Positions 7,468 through 15,501 of a stretch of DNA of 64,000 nucleotides are shown here, piece by piece; within the stretch, counting starts at the first letter, position 1, and each line of letters begins with the position of its first letter. Both the position numbers and the translations under genes were made by a program. The notes under the pieces were generated by a model. That model was not told the DNA's origin, ran no database searches, and saw only the letters and a program-made list of their open reading frames with translations. The stretch is from contig NZ_BPQV01000012.1 in assembly GCF_022179465.1 (NCBI RefSeq), positions 120,036 to 184,035 of the forward strand. Reading direction: 5' to 3'. The stretch is from Methylobacterium organophilum. GTDB lineage: Bacteria; Pseudomonadota; Alphaproteobacteria; Rhizobiales; Beijerinckiaceae.

Positions 7468-9693
7468 TCAGAACCTCGCGGCGACGCCGCCCATGATGGT
7501 GCGCGGCGTGCCGGGCGTGGCGTAACGGTTCTGCCAAGCGCGGTCGTAGTAGATGGTGTCGAAGACATTATCGACGTTGAGGTAAACTCGCACGTCTGGC
7601 GTGATCCGATAGTACGAGATCAGGTTAAAAAGCGTGTACTCTGGCAGGTTGAACGTCGAGACTGCCGTTCCGGCGGTGCGCTGACCGACGAAGTTCACCC
7701 CTGCCCCGAGGCCGAGGCCGCGCAGGTCACCCCCCTGGAACTCGTAGACGCTCTGGAGCGCGAAGGCGTTCTCGGGGACGTTGGCGATGTGCGAACCGAC
7801 CGGGATGGTGTTGTCGCGAGTCACGGCGGCGTCGGCGTAGGTGTAGGTTCCGATCACCCGCCAGCCCGGCGCGAGGTAGCCCGCAACGGTGAGATCAAAG
7901 CCGCGGCTGCGGATCTCCCCCGCCGCGACGCTGAAGTTCTGGTCCACGGGATCGGTGGTCAGGACGTTGGTTCGCTTGATCTCGAACAGGGCGGCGGTGG
8001 CATTCAAGCGCCCGTCGAGCAGGTCGAACTTCGCGCCGACCTCGTAGCCCTCGCCCTCCTGGAAGGCGAAGGGCCGGAAGTTGCGGTCCGTGCCGGTGTT
8101 CGGCCGGAACGAGCGGGCATAGTTGCCGTAGACCGAGACCGTCTCGAGGAGGTCATAGACGAGGCCGAAGCGCGGCGTGGCGGCCGTGCCCTGCAGGCTC
8201 GTGGTGCGGTTGGTGATGTAGGAGGTCGAGACGAGGCCGATATCCTCGACGCGCACGCCGACGAGGGCATGCAGGCGTGGAGTGATGTCGATCTGGTCCT
8301 GCACGTAGCCGGCGTAGCTCTGTGTGTTCTCCAGGAGATTGCTGCCCGCCACGGTGAGCGGCGGCAGCACTTGGCCGTAGCGGGGCGCGAACAGATCGAG
8401 GAAGAACGGGTTGGTGGTAGGGTTCGAGCGGTTGATCACCTCACGGTAGCGGTAGCTGTCGTATTCGAGCCCGAGCAGCAGCGTGTGGCGGAACGGGCCG
8501 GTCTCGAACTTGCCCGCGAGGTTGACCTGGAGGTCGACGTCCGACCACGTCAGCTCGCGATGATCGAAAGTGCGCCGGAGCGTGCGCCCATCCGGGAGGA
8601 CGCCCACGGTCTGCACGGCGTCGCCCGCGATGTTGCCGGCCAGCACCTGCGTGCCGGCGGTCAGCACCCAATCGGGGTCGAAGCGGTGCTCGATGCGCAA
8701 CTGCCCGAGGGCATTGTCGTTGCGGAAGGGGGCAAGGCCGGGCTCTCCGATGTAGCGGGTCTGCGGCACGGCGCGCAGGTCGCCACGGAACGGGACGATG
8801 CCGCGGTCGAAGATCTGCCCGGCGCTGATCAATTCGCCTTCGAGCGTGATCGTCGTGTCCGCCGTAGGCTTCCAGGCGATGGCGGGCGCGAGGTAGTAGC
8901 GGTCGCTCCTCCCGAAGTCACGGAAGCTGCCGTTGTCCTCCACGGCCCCCGTGATGCGGGCGAGCACCTGGCCGTTCTCGTCGAGGGCGCCGGTGGCGTC
9001 GAGGGTGCTGCGCTTGGTATTGAAGCTTCCGTACTGCGTGTCGACGGCAAGGGAGCGCTCGGCCAGCGGCTGCTTCGAGACGATGTTGAAGGTGCCGCCC
9101 GGATCCCCCCGGCCGTAGAGGAAGGCGGAAGGACCCTTCAGAACCTCAACGCGCTCGATCGAGGCGATATCGGGCGAGTTCGGGTAGCCGCGGTTGATCG
9201 GGAAGCCGTTGCGGTAATACTCGCCTGTGGCGAAGCCGCGGATGGTGAACTCTGTCAGTCCAAGCCCGGCGAAATTGTTGGCCCGACCGACGCCGGCGAG
9301 GTCAAGGGCGGTGTCGATCCGGGTCGCGGCGGCGTCTTCGAGCACTTGGTTCGGGACGACGACGACCGCCTGAGGCACCTCTCGCAGGGGGGTATCGGTG
9401 CGGGTCGCGCTGACGCTCTGCTTCGCGAGATAGCCATCCGTGACGAGGCGAGGACCGGATTTCCCTTGGACCGTGAGTTCGTCCAGCTGCACCTCCTGAG
9501 TCGCGTCGACGGCCAGTTGCGCAGACGCGGCGATCGGATCGAGGCCGACGGCAAGGTAGGCAGCCAGGGCGACGGTGCACGACCACGCCTGCTTTCGACT
9601 GGGGCCGAACGCGGCAACATAATCGACCCGGCCGCTGGGCTTGCGAGCGAATGGAGATGATTCCGAGAGCGTGAGACCTGACCGGCGCGGCAT
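7468..9693 (-). CDS. TonB-dependent outer-membrane receptor (siderophore-receptor type)
   Basis: About 741 residues. A hydrophobic export segment ends near IAASAQ, followed by a possible TonB box (LDELTVQG). The plug domain contains REVPQAVVVVPNQVLED, FTIRGFATGEYYRNG and VEVLKGPSAFLYGRGDPGG. A 22-strand-type barrel ends in the usual terminal Phe (GGVAARF). The plug is of the siderophore receptor class (FhuE/FpvA-like) rather than BtuB itself. The ATG at 9693 is preferred by family alignment; another in-frame ATG at 9789 lies only about 30 bases from the riboswitch. It heads an operon with a complete family-5 ABC importer and follows a cobalamin riboswitch, so expression should fall when cobalamin is plentiful. 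Confidence 0.85.
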   Translation of the reverse strand: MPRRSGLTLSESSPFARKPSGRVDYVAAFGPSRKQAWSCTVALAAYLAVGLDPIAASAQLAVDATQEVQLDELTVQGKSGPRLVTDGYLAKQSVSATRTDTPLREVPQAVVVVPNQVLEDAAATRIDTALDLAGVGRANNFAGLGLTEFTIRGFATGEYYRNGFPINRGYPNSPDIASIERVEVLKGPSAFLYGRGDPGGTFNIVSKQPLAERSLAVDTQYGSFNTKRSTLDATGALDENGQVLARITGAVEDNGSFRDFGRSDRYYLAPAIAWKPTADTTITLEGELISAGQIFDRGIVPFRGDLRAVPQTRYIGEPGLAPFRNDNALGQLRIEHRFDPDWVLTAGTQVLAGNIAGDAVQTVGVLPDGRTLRRTFDHRELTWSDVDLQVNLAGKFETGPFRHTLLLGLEYDSYRYREVINRSNPTTNPFFLDLFAPRYGQVLPPLTVAGSNLLENTQSYAGYVQDQIDITPRLHALVGVRVEDIGLVSTSYITNRTTSLQGTAATPRFGLVYDLLETVSVYGNYARSFRPNTGTDRNFRPFAFQEGEGYEVGAKFDLLDGRLNATAALFEIKRTNVLTTDPVDQNFSVAAGEIRSRGFDLTVAGYLAPGWRVIGTYTYADAAVTRDNTIPVGSHIANVPENAFALQSVYEFQGGDLRGLGLGAGVNFVGQRTAGTAVSTFNLPEYTLFNLISYYRITPDVRVYLNVDNVFDTIYYDRAWQNRYATPGTPRTIMGGVAARF

Positions 9694-9817
9694 CGTGGGA
9701 GCCCTTGATCGGACAAGGGCAGCTTCAGGCACGCGTGCGCGAGAGCGGGCGGTCAGTGCCTGCCACGGCCATGCGTTCCCTTCGGACACCCCGCCCGAGA
9801 AACAAAAACATCGCCAA

Positions 9818-10005
9818 GGCAGGTCTCCTGGCTCGCGGGTCGTCGCCTCTGCCTGACCTTCCCGGCGCGGGGCGCCAGTGGTCGTTCTCGGCAGCAGCTC
9901 GCCGCTTACAGTTGCGGGGGCAGCTCCGGTCTCACCCTGACGGGCTTCACCGAATTCCCTCTTAGCTCACGGCTACAGGGCCGTGAGAACCTTGACGGTC
10001 GCTCT
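9818..10005 (-). promoter_or_regulatory. Cobalamin riboswitch upstream of the TonB receptor operon
   Basis: Read on the minus strand, the stretch has the ordered landmarks of a class I cobalamin riboswitch: a GGTGAAGCC-like segment, the B12 box GCTGCCCCCGCAACTGTAAG (revcomp of about 9901-9924), an internal GGGAAGGTCAGGCAG element, and the 3' signature CGCGAGCCAGGAGACC ending near 9820. It lies between the divergent promoter region and the receptor gene at 7468-9693. Known members shut off B12, cobalt or corrinoid uptake genes when adenosylcobalamin binds. The exact ends are approximate. Confidence 0.9.
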
Positions 10006-10204
10006 CATCGGTCGTGCAAGTACGGGAGTCAACCTATCGAACGCAGCTTGTCGATACGTCGCGCGTCCGACTCAGGGTCGTCCGTTCTTGTTCGGCAACA
10101 AAGAGAGCCTTTGACTGCAGTGCCCCGTTCATAAGTCGAGGCATCACAGATCAAATATCGCTAATAGATTCTCGTCGATTATTTCCAGTCTCGACGGGTT
10201 TGAG

Positions 10205-10394
10205 TCGAAGTGCCGACGGTATATCGGCGGCGGTTCTCCCTGAAGATCAAAAGGGAGCGCAGTGAGGGTCTTTGCCCCGATACCGCGGCTGCCTCCGCAA
10301 CTGTGAGCGGCGAACCTTCCGCTGCCAACGTCACTGCATGAACCTGATCCGGGAAGACGGTGAGAGGGCAAAGACCTGCGAGCCAGGAGGGGCG
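10205..10394 (+). promoter_or_regulatory. Second cobalamin riboswitch, divergent from the first
   Basis: The plus strand has CGAAGTGCCGACGG, the box GCTGCCTCCGCAACTGTGAG, GTCACTG, ATCCGGGAAGACGGTGAGAG, and the terminal signature CTGCGAGCCAGGAGG. These are the conserved parts of a cobalamin riboswitch, slightly more divergent than the first copy. It points away from the first one, with about 200 bp between them holding both promoters. Downstream is a good ribosome site (GGAGG at 10429-10433) and the broken start of a second receptor gene, so the switch now probably controls nothing useful. Confidence 0.85.
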
Positions 10395-10442
10395 CCGAGG
10401 CCTCGTTCGCGGTGACGTGCCAATGCCGGAGGCTTGTCTCCC

Positions 10443-10705
10443 GTGTCCTTTGCCCTTCGATCCGCTCTGCGGAGCGCACTGGCGCTGTCCTATTGCCGGC
10501 CCTGCTCGCTTCGCCTGCTGTCCAGGCCCAGCAGGTCACCGCACCCTTCGCGAATGAACTGTGCGGCGGCGAGGCCGACGTCTTGCTCTCCGAGATCTCG
10601 GTGCTCGGCCGAGACGGCTTGAGCCGGTGTCGAGGCGCGATCAAATCAATTCATCGGGCACGTAAGCCGCCGACTTGGCAAGTGGCGTTCGCGGGATCGT
10701 TGTGA
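10443..10705 (+). pseudogene. Truncated TonB-dependent receptor, N-terminal remnant
   Basis: A GTG at 10443 sits nine bases after GGAGG. The first frame gives VSFALRSALRSALALS. Around 10490 the reading must shift by one base to continue as LLPALLASPAVQAQQ, which completes a signal peptide, then LLSEISVLGRDGLSRC, the usual segment just after the signal peptide and TonB box of these receptors. Sequence similarity then ends; no plug or barrel follows. So the gene has both a frameshift and a large 3' loss. Its position directly after a cobalamin riboswitch suggests a second B12-regulated receptor once stood here. Confidence 0.55.
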
Positions 10706-10815
10706 ATCGGGATCGGTTGGGCCCGGGCCGCAGCAGGGCTGATAGGATGCCGCCAGCCACTCGCCTCGACACTTGGCTGCGACTATCACGTGCTGCCCCT
10801 ATCCGGAGAAGATGC

Positions 10816-11190
10816 ATGTTCACGCACATCATGATCGGCAGCAACGACCTGGAACGGGCGCGAAGCTTCTACGATGCCACGTTCGCCGCGCTCGGAGGCA
10901 GGTCCGGCAAGATGGATGAGCGAGGTAGGCTGATCTACGCCCACGAGGGCGGCCGGTTGATGATCACGACGCCGATCGATGGCAATCCGGCGACCGCTGC
11001 AAACGGCGGGACCATCGGGATCGCCGCCGCCAGCCGCGACCACGTTCTCGCTTGGCATGCGGCCGGCACGAAGCACGGCGGCACTGCGATCGAGAGCCCG
11101 CCTTCAGAGCGACCGAACGGGGCTTTCGTGGCCTACCTCCGTGATCCAGACGGTAACAAACTCACCGCGCGGACCGTGCCGGCGAAGTGA
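10816..11190 (+). CDS. VOC (glyoxalase/bleomycin-resistance fold) family protein
   Basis: The 124-residue product starts MFTHIMIGSNDLERARSFYD and ends with AYLRDPDGNKLTART, both standard for the vicinal-oxygen-chelate superfamily, whose members bind a divalent metal through paired beta-alpha-beta-beta-beta units. His4 and a Glu-equivalent region are present but the reaction cannot be inferred. The ATG at 10816 is preceded by GGAGAAG. It stands alone in the right part of the island, downstream of the receptor remnant and upstream of a secreted protein gene. Confidence 0.8.
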   Translation: MFTHIMIGSNDLERARSFYDATFAALGGRSGKMDERGRLIYAHEGGRLMITTPIDGNPATAANGGTIGIAAASRDHVLAWHAAGTKHGGTAIESPPSERPNGAFVAYLRDPDGNKLTARTVPAK

Positions 11191-11284
11191 GGAGCCCGGC
11201 CCTCCCTGCCACGCCGGCCGTCCGTGCTATACTGCCAAGCAGCGTCGCGCCCGATTCAGGCCGCGCGCCAGGCAGGACGAGCCC

Positions 11285-11779
11285 ATGAAGGCGATCGCTC
11301 TTGCGGCTCTCACAGCCGCGCTCACGAGTGCAGCACCCGCTGCCGCGCAAACGACGGCCAGCCCCCACGGCTTCACGGTACAGGTCTCCCTCTCGCCCAA
11401 GGCGCTGAAGAAGCTGACCGACCTCTCCGAAAGCGTGACCGTGAGCTCGTTCTACTACTACGAGAGGGCTAGGAAGCCGACGCGCGCCGAGATCAAGCGT
11501 GCGCAGGCTGATGGCCAAGAGCCCGGCGCGTACGAGATCGCGGGCGACACGGTGACCATTCCGGCCGCCGGTGGCCTTGCCGAGATGCCCGGGTTTGGCG
11601 TCAACGCCGCGGATGCGACCTCGATCGACGAGAACCCAATCAAAGTGAACATCAACGTCTACTCCGCCCGCAAGGCGGCGCCGGACAACCTGCTCGACTG
11701 CGACCTTTTCGCGGACACAGTGACCGCCGCCAGGGCCAAGCCGATCAGCATCACCTGCCGACTGATCGGCGAGTCATAA
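11285..11779 (+). CDS. Secreted protein of unknown function
   Basis: The 164-residue product begins with a clear Sec signal peptide (MKAIALAALTAALTSAAPAAAQ, cleavage near residue 22, shown here in parts as MKAIALAALTAAL...PAAAQ). The mature part is rich in beta-forming residues, includes FYYYERARKPTRAE and ends NLLDCDLFADTV...ITCRLIGES, giving two cysteines that could form a disulfide. I do not recognise a family. It lies between the VOC gene and the integrase tail; the 95-bp gap to the VOC gene leaves operon membership open. Confidence 0.65.
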   Translation: MKAIALAALTAALTSAAPAAAQTTASPHGFTVQVSLSPKALKKLTDLSESVTVSSFYYYERARKPTRAEIKRAQADGQEPGAYEIAGDTVTIPAAGGLAEMPGFGVNAADATSIDENPIKVNINVYSARKAAPDNLLDCDLFADTVTAARAKPISITCRLIGES

Positions 11780-11942
11780 GCACAGCCGGTTACTCAGCTC
11801 GACCACCTTCTCAGCACTCGCGTCGTGATCTCTTCTCGGGTGAGCTTGGTGCGCTGACAGAACACGCCGCAAGGCGCGTCTCGGTGCCCGTCCACCCGGA
11901 CGGCCCGCTGCGCTTCCATCACCCTCACGGCCGCGGCCTCGG

Positions 11943-12116
11943 GATACCGAGGCAGAGGTGTCGGCGATCGTGGAAATGTCGGAGCAGATGGTCCGCCACT
12001 ACTCGAAGGACGTGAACAAGCACTGCCTCGCCATCAACGGGATGAAGAAGCTGGAGGAGGCCTGGAAGGAGACCCGCGCCAACCTTTTCGGCTCCGGATC
12101 CGCCTCAGCGCATTGA
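11943..12116 (+). pseudogene. Tyrosine recombinase (phage-type integrase), C-terminal remnant
   Basis: The frame reads TEAEVSAIVEMSEQMVRHYS, then KDVNKHCLAINGMKKLEEAW and a stop at 12114-12116. This matches the end of phage-type integrases, where a helix 'D.E...I.GHS..M..HY' carries the last catalytic His and the Tyr. Here the Tyr of RHYS would be the nucleophile. Just upstream LTAAASG is readable one frame over, so a single-base frameshift lies near 11943. Nothing further upstream resembles the catalytic Arg region. The gene ends about 90 bp from the intact tRNA-Lys, where an island integrase is expected. Confidence 0.5.
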
Positions 12117-12208
12117 GGGGTTTGGACACAGGTTGCGGGATCTTGGACACGCGCTGAGATTGGACATCGCCAATCGAAGGTCCAAGCCACTGTAGAGCAA
12201 GGGTAATT

Positions 12209-12284
12209 TGGTGAGCGCGCTGGGACTCGAACCCAGGACCTACAGATTAAAAGTCCGTTGCTCTACCAGCTGAGCTACGCGCTC
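12209..12284 (-). tRNA. tRNA-Lys (anticodon UUU)
   Basis: Read on the minus strand, the 76 bases fold as a full cloverleaf: acceptor GAGCGCG/CGCGCTC, D arm with AGCTCAGCTGGTAGAGC, anticodon stem ACGGA/TCTGT around loop CTTTTAA (anticodon TTT), variable AGGTC, T arm CTGGG-TTCGAGT-CCCAG, discriminator A and an encoded CCA. Its 3' half is duplicated at 545-587. The gene is therefore the integration target: its 5' half is chromosomal and its 3' half is probably supplied by the island, which keeps the gene functional. Confidence 0.97.
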
Positions 12285-12451
12285 GCATCCCGTGGCACGG
12301 TCTCGTGGCCGCGTCGGTCGGGAGCGTGGCTCGCAATAGGGGCTGGGGGGGGACGGGTCAACTCGGGTTCTGTGGCTCCATGCCCGTTCCGTTGCCCTCT
12401 TCTTCACAAGGGGAGTTCGAGAGCAGCACGCCCTGCCTTGGCCTTGGTTTC

Positions 12452-13501
12452 ATGGCAGCCGCGATCCTCATGGTGACTTCCGCTCTTAATCCACCCGATA
12501 CCCCGCCTCTCTGGCGCGAATTCATCTGTATCTTTCTGGCAGGCGGTGGGGCGCTCGCACTCGCGGTGCTCGGCTTCATCGCGTTGCTCGATCCCTACGG
12601 CCTCCGGGCGGCGCGCCCGATCATGGATAGCGACCAGCGCTTCATGTATCCGCAAATCGCCCGTTCCGGCGCCTTCGACGGAGCCATATTTGGCACCTCG
12701 ACCGCGCGGCTGATCGATCCGCGAGCCCTCGGGCCGGTGTTCGGCGCGCGCTTCGCCAATCTCGCGATCAACGCCGCAACGCCCTACGAGCAGATGCGGC
12801 TCGCCAAGCTCTATCTCGGTGCCACTGCGCCGAAGGCGGTGCTGTTCGCCCTCGACGGGACCTGGTGCGAGGCGGATGCGGACCGGCGCCGCTTCACCCA
12901 GTGGACGTTTCCGGCCTGGCTCTACGACGGCTCGCCCGTCGCGGTGCTGCGGCAGGCGAACTGGCAGGGGCTCGGCATCGCTGCGCAGGGCGCTCTCCAC
13001 CGGCTCGGGCTCGTCCCGGAGCGCATCCGCGGAGACGGCTACGCCGTGTTCACGCCGCCGGAGGTGACCTACGATGCTGCCCGCGCCGCCGCCCATATCC
13101 GGGCTGGCGCCGCGCCCGCGGACATCCCAGGCTTCGAGGTCGAGGCGCCGATGCCCGCGCTGGACTGGCTCGATAGGCTACTCGCGGAAATGCCCCGCTC
13201 TGCCGTCGCGCTTATGACATTCATGCCTGTCCACGTGGCTGCCCAAGGCAAACCCGGAACCCGCCTCGGAGCGCGGGAAGCGATCTGCAAAGCCCGCGTC
13301 GCGGAGATCGGGCGCCGCTTCGGAGCCACGGTGGTGGATTTCCGCATCCCCTCCCCTGTCACGACGCAGGACACGAACTACTGGGATGCTCTGCATTACC
13401 GCTTGCCGGTGGCGGACCACATCGTGGTGGGTCTCGCCGCGGCCCAGGCCACGGGCCGGGACGCGGAAGACGGCTTCTACCGCGTGCTCGCCCACCCTTA
13501 A
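12452..13501 (+). CDS. SGNH-hydrolase-like membrane-anchored protein, function unknown
   Basis: About 349 residues. After a hydrophobic segment (FICIFLAGGGALALAVLGFI) the protein has AIFGTSTARLIDP, resembling the block I GTS nucleophile motif, and ends with TNYWDALHYRLPVAD, resembling the DxxH block V of SGNH/GDSL-type hydrolases and sugar O-acetyltransferases. A periplasmic hydrolase or acyl-transfer role is therefore possible but unproven. The start is uncertain: ATG at 12452 and 12470 are both plausible and neither has a clear ribosome site; a longer frame from 12305 begins too close to the tRNA. It is the first gene outside the island on the right and converges with tgt. Confidence 0.65.
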   Translation: MAAAILMVTSALNPPDTPPLWREFICIFLAGGGALALAVLGFIALLDPYGLRAARPIMDSDQRFMYPQIARSGAFDGAIFGTSTARLIDPRALGPVFGARFANLAINAATPYEQMRLAKLYLGATAPKAVLFALDGTWCEADADRRRFTQWTFPAWLYDGSPVAVLRQANWQGLGIAAQGALHRLGLVPERIRGDGYAVFTPPEVTYDAARAAAHIRAGAAPADIPGFEVEAPMPALDWLDRLLAEMPRSAVALMTFMPVHVAAQGKPGTRLGAREAICKARVAEIGRRFGATVVDFRIPSPVTTQDTNYWDALHYRLPVADHIVVGLAAAQATGRDAEDGFYRVLAHP

Positions 13502-13508
13502 GGCGACG

Positions 13509-14657
13509 TCACGCCTTCTGTGCCGCCTCCGCGCGGGCCCAGCCTTCCTTCGTGGCGCCGATGAAGTCGGCGAGCCGGCCCTCCGCGATGGCCGCCCGCA
13601 GGCCCGCCATCAGGTCCTGGTAGTAGGCGAGGTTGTTCCAGGTCAGCAGCATCATGCCGAGGATCTCGTCCGAGCGGACGAGGTGGTGCAGATAGGCGCG
13701 GGAATAGTCCCGCGCCGCCGGACAGGTGGAGGCCTCGTCGAGGGGCCGGGTGTCCTCGGCATGCCGGGCATTGCGCAGGTTGATGCGGCCGTGGCGGGTA
13801 TAGGCGAGACCGTGGCGCCCGGCCCGGGTCGGCATCACGCAATCGAACATGTCGACCCCGCGCAGGACGGACTGCATCAGGTCGTCCGGCGTGCCGACGC
13901 CCATGAGGTAGCGCGGCTTCTCCGCCGGCAGGTAGGGCTCCACCGTCTCGATCATGGCGAGCATCACCGCCTGCGGCTCGCCCACCGCGAGGCCGCCGAT
14001 GGCGTAGCCCTTGAGGTCGAGAGCGGCCAGCGCCTTCGCGCTTTCGATGCGCAGGTCCGGCAGGTCGCCGCCCTGCACAATGCCGAACAGGGCCTTGCCC
14101 GGCTGCTCGCCGAAGGCGACGCGGCAGCGCTCGGCCCAGCGCAGGGACAGGCGCATGCCCTTCTCGATGGTGGTGCGGTCGGCGGGCAGGCGCACGCATT
14201 CGTCGAGCTGCATCTGGATGTCGGAGCCGAGCAGCCCCTGGATCTCGATGGAACGCTCCGGGCTCATATGATGGGCGGTGCCGTCGATATGCGAGCGGAA
14301 GGTCACGCCCTGCTCGTCGATCTTCCGCAGGGCGGAGAGCGACATTACCTGGAAGCCGCCGGAATCGGTGAGGATCGGCCCGTCCCAGCGCATGAATTTG
14401 TGCAGGCCGCCGAGGCGCGCCATGCGCTCCGGCCCGGGGCGCAGCATCAGATGGTAGGTGTTGCCGAGCACCACGTCGGCGCCGAGGTCGCGCACTTGGT
14501 CGGCATACATCGCCTTCACGGTGGCGGCCGTGCCGACCGGCATGAAGGCCGGGGTGCGGATGGTGCCCCGGGGCATGGTGATGGCGCCGGTACGGGCTTG
14601 CCCGTCCCGGGCATGGACCGCGAAGGCGAAGTCGGAGGAAAAGGGCGTATCGGGCAT
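13509..14657 (-). CDS. tgt: tRNA-guanine transglycosylase
   Basis: The 382-residue enzyme swaps G34 for preQ1 in tRNAs with GUN anticodons. [17 protein letters not shown] places the general-base Asp at residue 98, and [18 protein letters not shown] places the nucleophile Asp at 272. The C-terminal zinc site is unusual: where Escherichia coli Tgt has Cys302, Cys304, Cys307 and His333, this protein has Ser310, Cys312, Ala315 and Asn341 ([19 protein letters not shown] and LLTWNNL). Three of four ligands are lost while the surrounding fold motif is intact. It is the last gene of the queA-nucleotidyltransferase-tgt run, 34 bp after its neighbour. ATG at 14657 starts the family's usual N-terminus. 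Confidence 0.95.
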   Translation of the reverse strand: MPDTPFSSDFAFAVHARDGQARTGAITMPRGTIRTPAFMPVGTAATVKAMYADQVRDLGADVVLGNTYHLMLRPGPERMARLGGLHKFMRWDGPILTDSGGFQVMSLSALRKIDEQGVTFRSHIDGTAHHMSPERSIEIQGLLGSDIQMQLDECVRLPADRTTIEKGMRLSLRWAERCRVAFGEQPGKALFGIVQGGDLPDLRIESAKALAALDLKGYAIGGLAVGEPQAVMLAMIETVEPYLPAEKPRYLMGVGTPDDLMQSVLRGVDMFDCVMPTRAGRHGLAYTRHGRINLRNARHAEDTRPLDEASTCPAARDYSRAYLHHLVRSDEILGMMLLTWNNLAYYQDLMAGLRAAIAEGRLADFIGATKEGWARAEAAQKA

Positions 14658-14691
14658 CGTTTCGCGGGGATGGGATCGGAACGGCGTCGGC

Positions 14692-15501
14692 TCAGGCTTG
14701 AGGGCGAGGCGCCGATGCGATGATGAAGTGCATGTAGGCGAGGGCGGCCCTGAGGCTCGCTTGGCTCGTGCGTTTCGGGCCGCCGTCGTGGATCGCAAGC
14801 GCCTCGTTCAGCACGCGATGCCACGACACGGGCGCCGTCCGAAGGCCGAAGCGGCCACCTTCCCTCTTCGAGACGATGTCGTCCGTCGCAAGCGTGCAGG
14901 CGCAGCGCCCGATGCCGAGAACGCCCCAGGCGAGCGCGGCAGCGTTGCAATCCTCGCCCGGCGCCTTGGCGGCGAGCGCGGTCTCTGCCTCGGCGATCCA
15001 GGAGCGCCAGTAGCCGTGCAGGTTCGCGATCTGGTGGGCCCGCAGGACGTCCGTATCGTTGGCGATGCCGAGTTCGGAGGGCGCCGGCCCCAGGATCCGA
15101 CGCCCGTACCGGGCAAGGCAGCGCCAGACGGCGGGATTGAGCTCGCGGCAGAGCTCGCCGGTGCGGAAGCGGCCATCGACGCTGAACGGCATGACCGCCT
15201 CGCCCGGAGCCGGCTCACGAAGCAGGCTGGCGGGCAGATAGACGCCGTCGAAATGTGGGCTGCCCGACCTGGCCAGATCCCCGTGAACGCGTGCGAGGCG
15301 TTCCGAGGTCTCGGTGGACGGCGCCTCGTCGAGGATGGCGACGAAATCGATGTCGCTCGCTCCCGGGCGGAAGTCGCCCAGGGCGATCGACCCAACCAGA
15401 TAGAGACCGCGCGGAGCCGGAACGTGCTCCTCCGCCAGCCGCTCCAGATAGGTGGCGAGGACCGGCTCCGCCTCGGCGGGCAGGACGCCTGCGCGGCTCA
15501 C
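14692..15501 (-). CDS. Aminoglycoside nucleotidyltransferase-like protein (ANT(3'')/DUF4111 type)
   Basis: The 269-residue protein has the nucleotidyltransferase motif [20 protein letters not shown] at about residues 37-56, with both metal-binding Asp residues, and a helical C-terminal part (DUF4111) as in AadA-type adenylyltransferases. FDGVYLP could supply the third acidic residue. The GTG start at 15501 overlaps the queA stop (GTGA). Chromosomal members of this family often have unknown natural substrates, so antibiotic resistance should not be assumed. Its placement between queA and tgt is noteworthy. Confidence 0.75.
   Translation of the reverse strand: MSRAGVLPAEAEPVLATYLERLAEEHVPAPRGLYLVGSIALGDFRPGASDIDFVAILDEAPSTETSERLARVHGDLARSGSPHFDGVYLPASLLREPAPGEAVMPFSVDGRFRTGELCRELNPAVWRCLARYGRRILGPAPSELGIANDTDVLRAHQIANLHGYWRSWIAEAETALAAKAPGEDCNAAALAWGVLGIGRCACTLATDDIVSKREGGRFGLRTAPVSWHRVLNEALAIHDGGPKRTSQASLRAALAYMHFIIASAPRPQA

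Larger units (their letters stand above)
547..12250. mobile_element. tRNA-Lys-integrated genomic island (about 11.7 kb)
   Basis: Boundaries are inferred from the direct repeat of the tRNA-Lys 3' half at 545-587 and 12207-12250. Inside are a broken IS5-type transposase, a small double-glycine peptide gene, a cobalamin-riboswitch uptake operon, a second riboswitch with a receptor remnant, a VOC protein, a secreted protein and an integrase tail next to the intact tRNA. No intact integrase is present, so the island is probably no longer mobile on its own. Base composition is mixed: the uptake operon is GC-rich like the chromosome, whereas 1066-1670 and 2030-2290 are clearly AT-rich, suggesting more than one acquisition. 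Confidence 0.7.

Noticed and set aside
7789-9660. A 623-codon plus-strand open frame across the receptor gene
   Set aside because: Antisense to the TonB-dependent receptor, whose plug and barrel motifs are unmistakable.
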